This document shows positions 46,678 to 48,000 of a stretch of 48,000 nucleotides of DNA, piece after piece (the stretch's first letter is position 1; each line of letters opens with the position of its first letter). Made by a program: the position numbers and the translations under genes. The notes beneath the pieces were generated by a model that did not search any database, had not been told where the DNA came from, and saw only the letters and a program-made list of their open reading frames with translations. This stretch comes from Photobacterium sp. OFAV2-7 (GTDB lineage: Bacteria > Pseudomonadota > Gammaproteobacteria > Enterobacterales > Vibrionaceae), in assembly GCF_022347985.1 (NCBI RefSeq), contig NZ_JAKRFQ010000007.1, positions 1 to 48,000 on the forward strand, written 5' to 3'.

Positions 46678-47101
46678 GTTCGTTGGCTTCTCGTACTTTC
46701 AGAGTGCGCTGTCCATACTCTTTGTTGTTGAGCTGTTCAATGGCGGTATCGGCATCATTACTGTTCATTACAACAAAACCAAACCCGCGACGTTTACCTG
46801 TACGCTTATCTTTCATAAGGCGTACAGCAAATACTTCACCATGTTCGGCAAATAGTTTTTTCACTTCATTCTCATTGGCACGATAGGGCAGGTTGCCGAC
46901 ATAGAGGGTTTTGCTGCTTTGAGAAGCATCTGAATTATTGATTGATGGTTGAGTGTTTTCTAGATGATTAATGGCTACAACAGCCGTAATGACACCTAAA
47001 GCAAAGGAGATACCGGGAGAAAAAGGAAGAAAGCTAAAAACTAAAGCCCCGATAATGGCGATAGCGCCTATTGCTATCATGGTTTGTTTGGAAAATTTCA
47101 T
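46646..47101 (-). CDS. Membrane-anchored RRM RNA-binding protein
   Basis: 151 residues. Two adjoining N-terminal hydrophobic segments (about 8-26 and 28-45, including AIGAIAIIGALVFSFLPF) suggest a membrane hairpin. A linker of about 20 residues and one RNA recognition motif (about 66-140) follow, with RNP2 LYVGNLPY and RNP1 KRRGFGFVV, then an acidic tail. Single-RRM proteins of this type are known in vibrios and cyanobacteria, usually linked to cold or RNA handling, but the target here is unknown. ATG at 47101 is chosen over an upstream TTG; TATAAT read leftwards at 47131-47126 would give a leader of only about 20 bases. Confidence 0.85.
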   Translation of the reverse strand: MKFSKQTMIAIGAIAIIGALVFSFLPFSPGISFALGVITAVVAINHLENTQPSINNSDASQSSKTLYVGNLPYRANENEVKKLFAEHGEVFAVRLMKDKRTGKRRGFGFVVMNSNDADTAIEQLNNKEYGQRTLKVREANEPKSSDSTETE

Positions 47102-47220
47102 ATTCAAAGCTACATCGTCATAAATATTATAAGAGAAGGCGTTATTGGTTATTTTAACAACAGAGTCACATCGATATTACTTTCATTGACTTGGAATTGC
47201 TAGTTAGTGAATGTGACGAT

Positions 47221-47247
47221 CCTCTAATGTTGAAATTAGAGGCTTTT
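47221..47247 (+). terminator. Terminator-like hairpin between the RRM gene and the rRNA promoter
   Basis: CCTCTAAT (47221-47228) and ATTAGAGG (47235-47242) form an 8-bp stem followed by CTTTTA. It would stop rightward transcription, such as read-through from murI, before the rRNA promoter. Confidence 0.55.
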
Positions 47248-47280
47248 ACATCACATTAGTTGAAATATTCGTCAGGCGGT

Positions 47281-47328
47281 GATTTTTTTGCAAAAAACAC
47301 TTGTCAGAGCGATCGAAGTCTCTATAAT
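47281..47328 (+). promoter_or_regulatory. rRNA operon promoter with A/T-rich UP region
   Basis: TTGTCA (47301-47306) and TATAAT (47323-47328) are 16 bases apart, with an A/T-rich stretch at 47284-47299 ahead and a GC-rich discriminator (GCCGCCTC) after, the layout of a growth-rate-regulated rrn P1. The start would be near 47335, about 225 bases before 16S. The leader to 47559 holds boxA and processing sequences and no gene. Confidence 0.85.
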
Positions 47329-47380
47329 GCCGCCTCACCGACACGGAGCACGGCGACTTAAGCCAGCAACGTATCGGATT

Positions 47381-47392
47381 TGTTCTTTAACA
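47381..47392 (+). promoter_or_regulatory. boxA antitermination element of the rRNA leader
   Basis: TGTTCTTTAACA closely matches boxA (TGCTCTTTAACA), the NusB/NusE site that makes rRNA transcription resist early termination. It lies in the leader about 165 bases before 16S. Confidence 0.85.
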
Positions 47393-47559
47393 ATTTGACC
47401 ATGCAATCTGTGTGGGCACTCGTGAAATGATTAGTCAAAAGATTTATCAATGAAGCTGAGTGACCAATGATACTTTTAGTATCCACAGTCAATTCATTCA
47501 TTACTTCGGTAGTGAATTAACAGTATTCATTGAGCCGGTCGCAAGACCAACAAAACTTT

Positions 47560-48000
<441 letters not shown>

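Overview
The window reads as core chromosome of a gammaproteobacterium of the family Vibrionaceae. The 16S rRNA fragment at the right edge, the gene order and the protein sequences all fit, and the 16S stretch just before position 48000 looks more like Photobacterium and relatives than Vibrio proper. That genus call is inference from memory of such sequences. Almost every gene is recognisable. The order engB-csrC-yihI-hemN-glnG-glnL-glnA-bipA and fabR-yijD-trmA-btuB-murI-rrs matches the enterobacterial and vibrio backbone. No prophage, insertion sequence, integron, CRISPR array or tRNA gene was seen.

Left part (1-6.4 kb): a gene-free stretch with two factor-independent terminators and a probable small RNA. 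Then come engB (ribosome assembly GTPase), a divergent di-haem cytochrome c4 gene, a long CsrB/CsrC-type RNA with about 23 GGA motifs (2350-2860), a small methyltransferase, yihI, a DUF2489 membrane protein and hemN. Next (6.4-16.7 kb): a structured non-coding stretch with a possible 42-residue membrane peptide, a large Cache-HAMP-GGDEF-EAL protein, and the nitrogen regulon glnA / DUF4124 / glnL / glnG read leftwards. A sigma-54 promoter and three NtrC boxes lie before glnA, and one perfect NtrC box lies before glnL. bipA is divergent from glnA. The middle (16.8-25.8 kb) holds a small P-loop ATPase, a DUF2959 lipoprotein, the yihY-dtd-fabY cluster, an AsmA-like protein, pckA, and the redox and heat-shock pair hslR-hslO.

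From 26.0 to 37.3 kb runs an uninterrupted type II secretion operon, gspC to gspN, with all twelve genes intact and mostly overlapping or nearly abutting. It builds the envelope-spanning secretion machine; the prepilin peptidase needed to process the five pseudopilins is not in this window. nudE and cysQ follow on the same strand, then sthA (opposite strand), fabR-yijD, and trmA (opposite strand).

The right end (42.9-48.0 kb) is a cobalamin locus: a B12 riboswitch, btuB, and a PP-loop (DUF71/COG2102) protein whose family has been proposed to act in B12 salvage. It is followed by murI, a membrane-anchored RRM protein on the opposite strand, and an rRNA promoter, boxA and the first ~440 nt of 16S rRNA. 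I see no wholly new multi-gene system. The most rewarding places for a second look are the Csr-sponge RNA, the unassigned RNA elements at 225-620 and 6417-6757, the B12 riboswitch/btuB/DUF71 unit with its hairpin over the DUF71 ribosome-binding site, and the membrane-tethered RRM protein.
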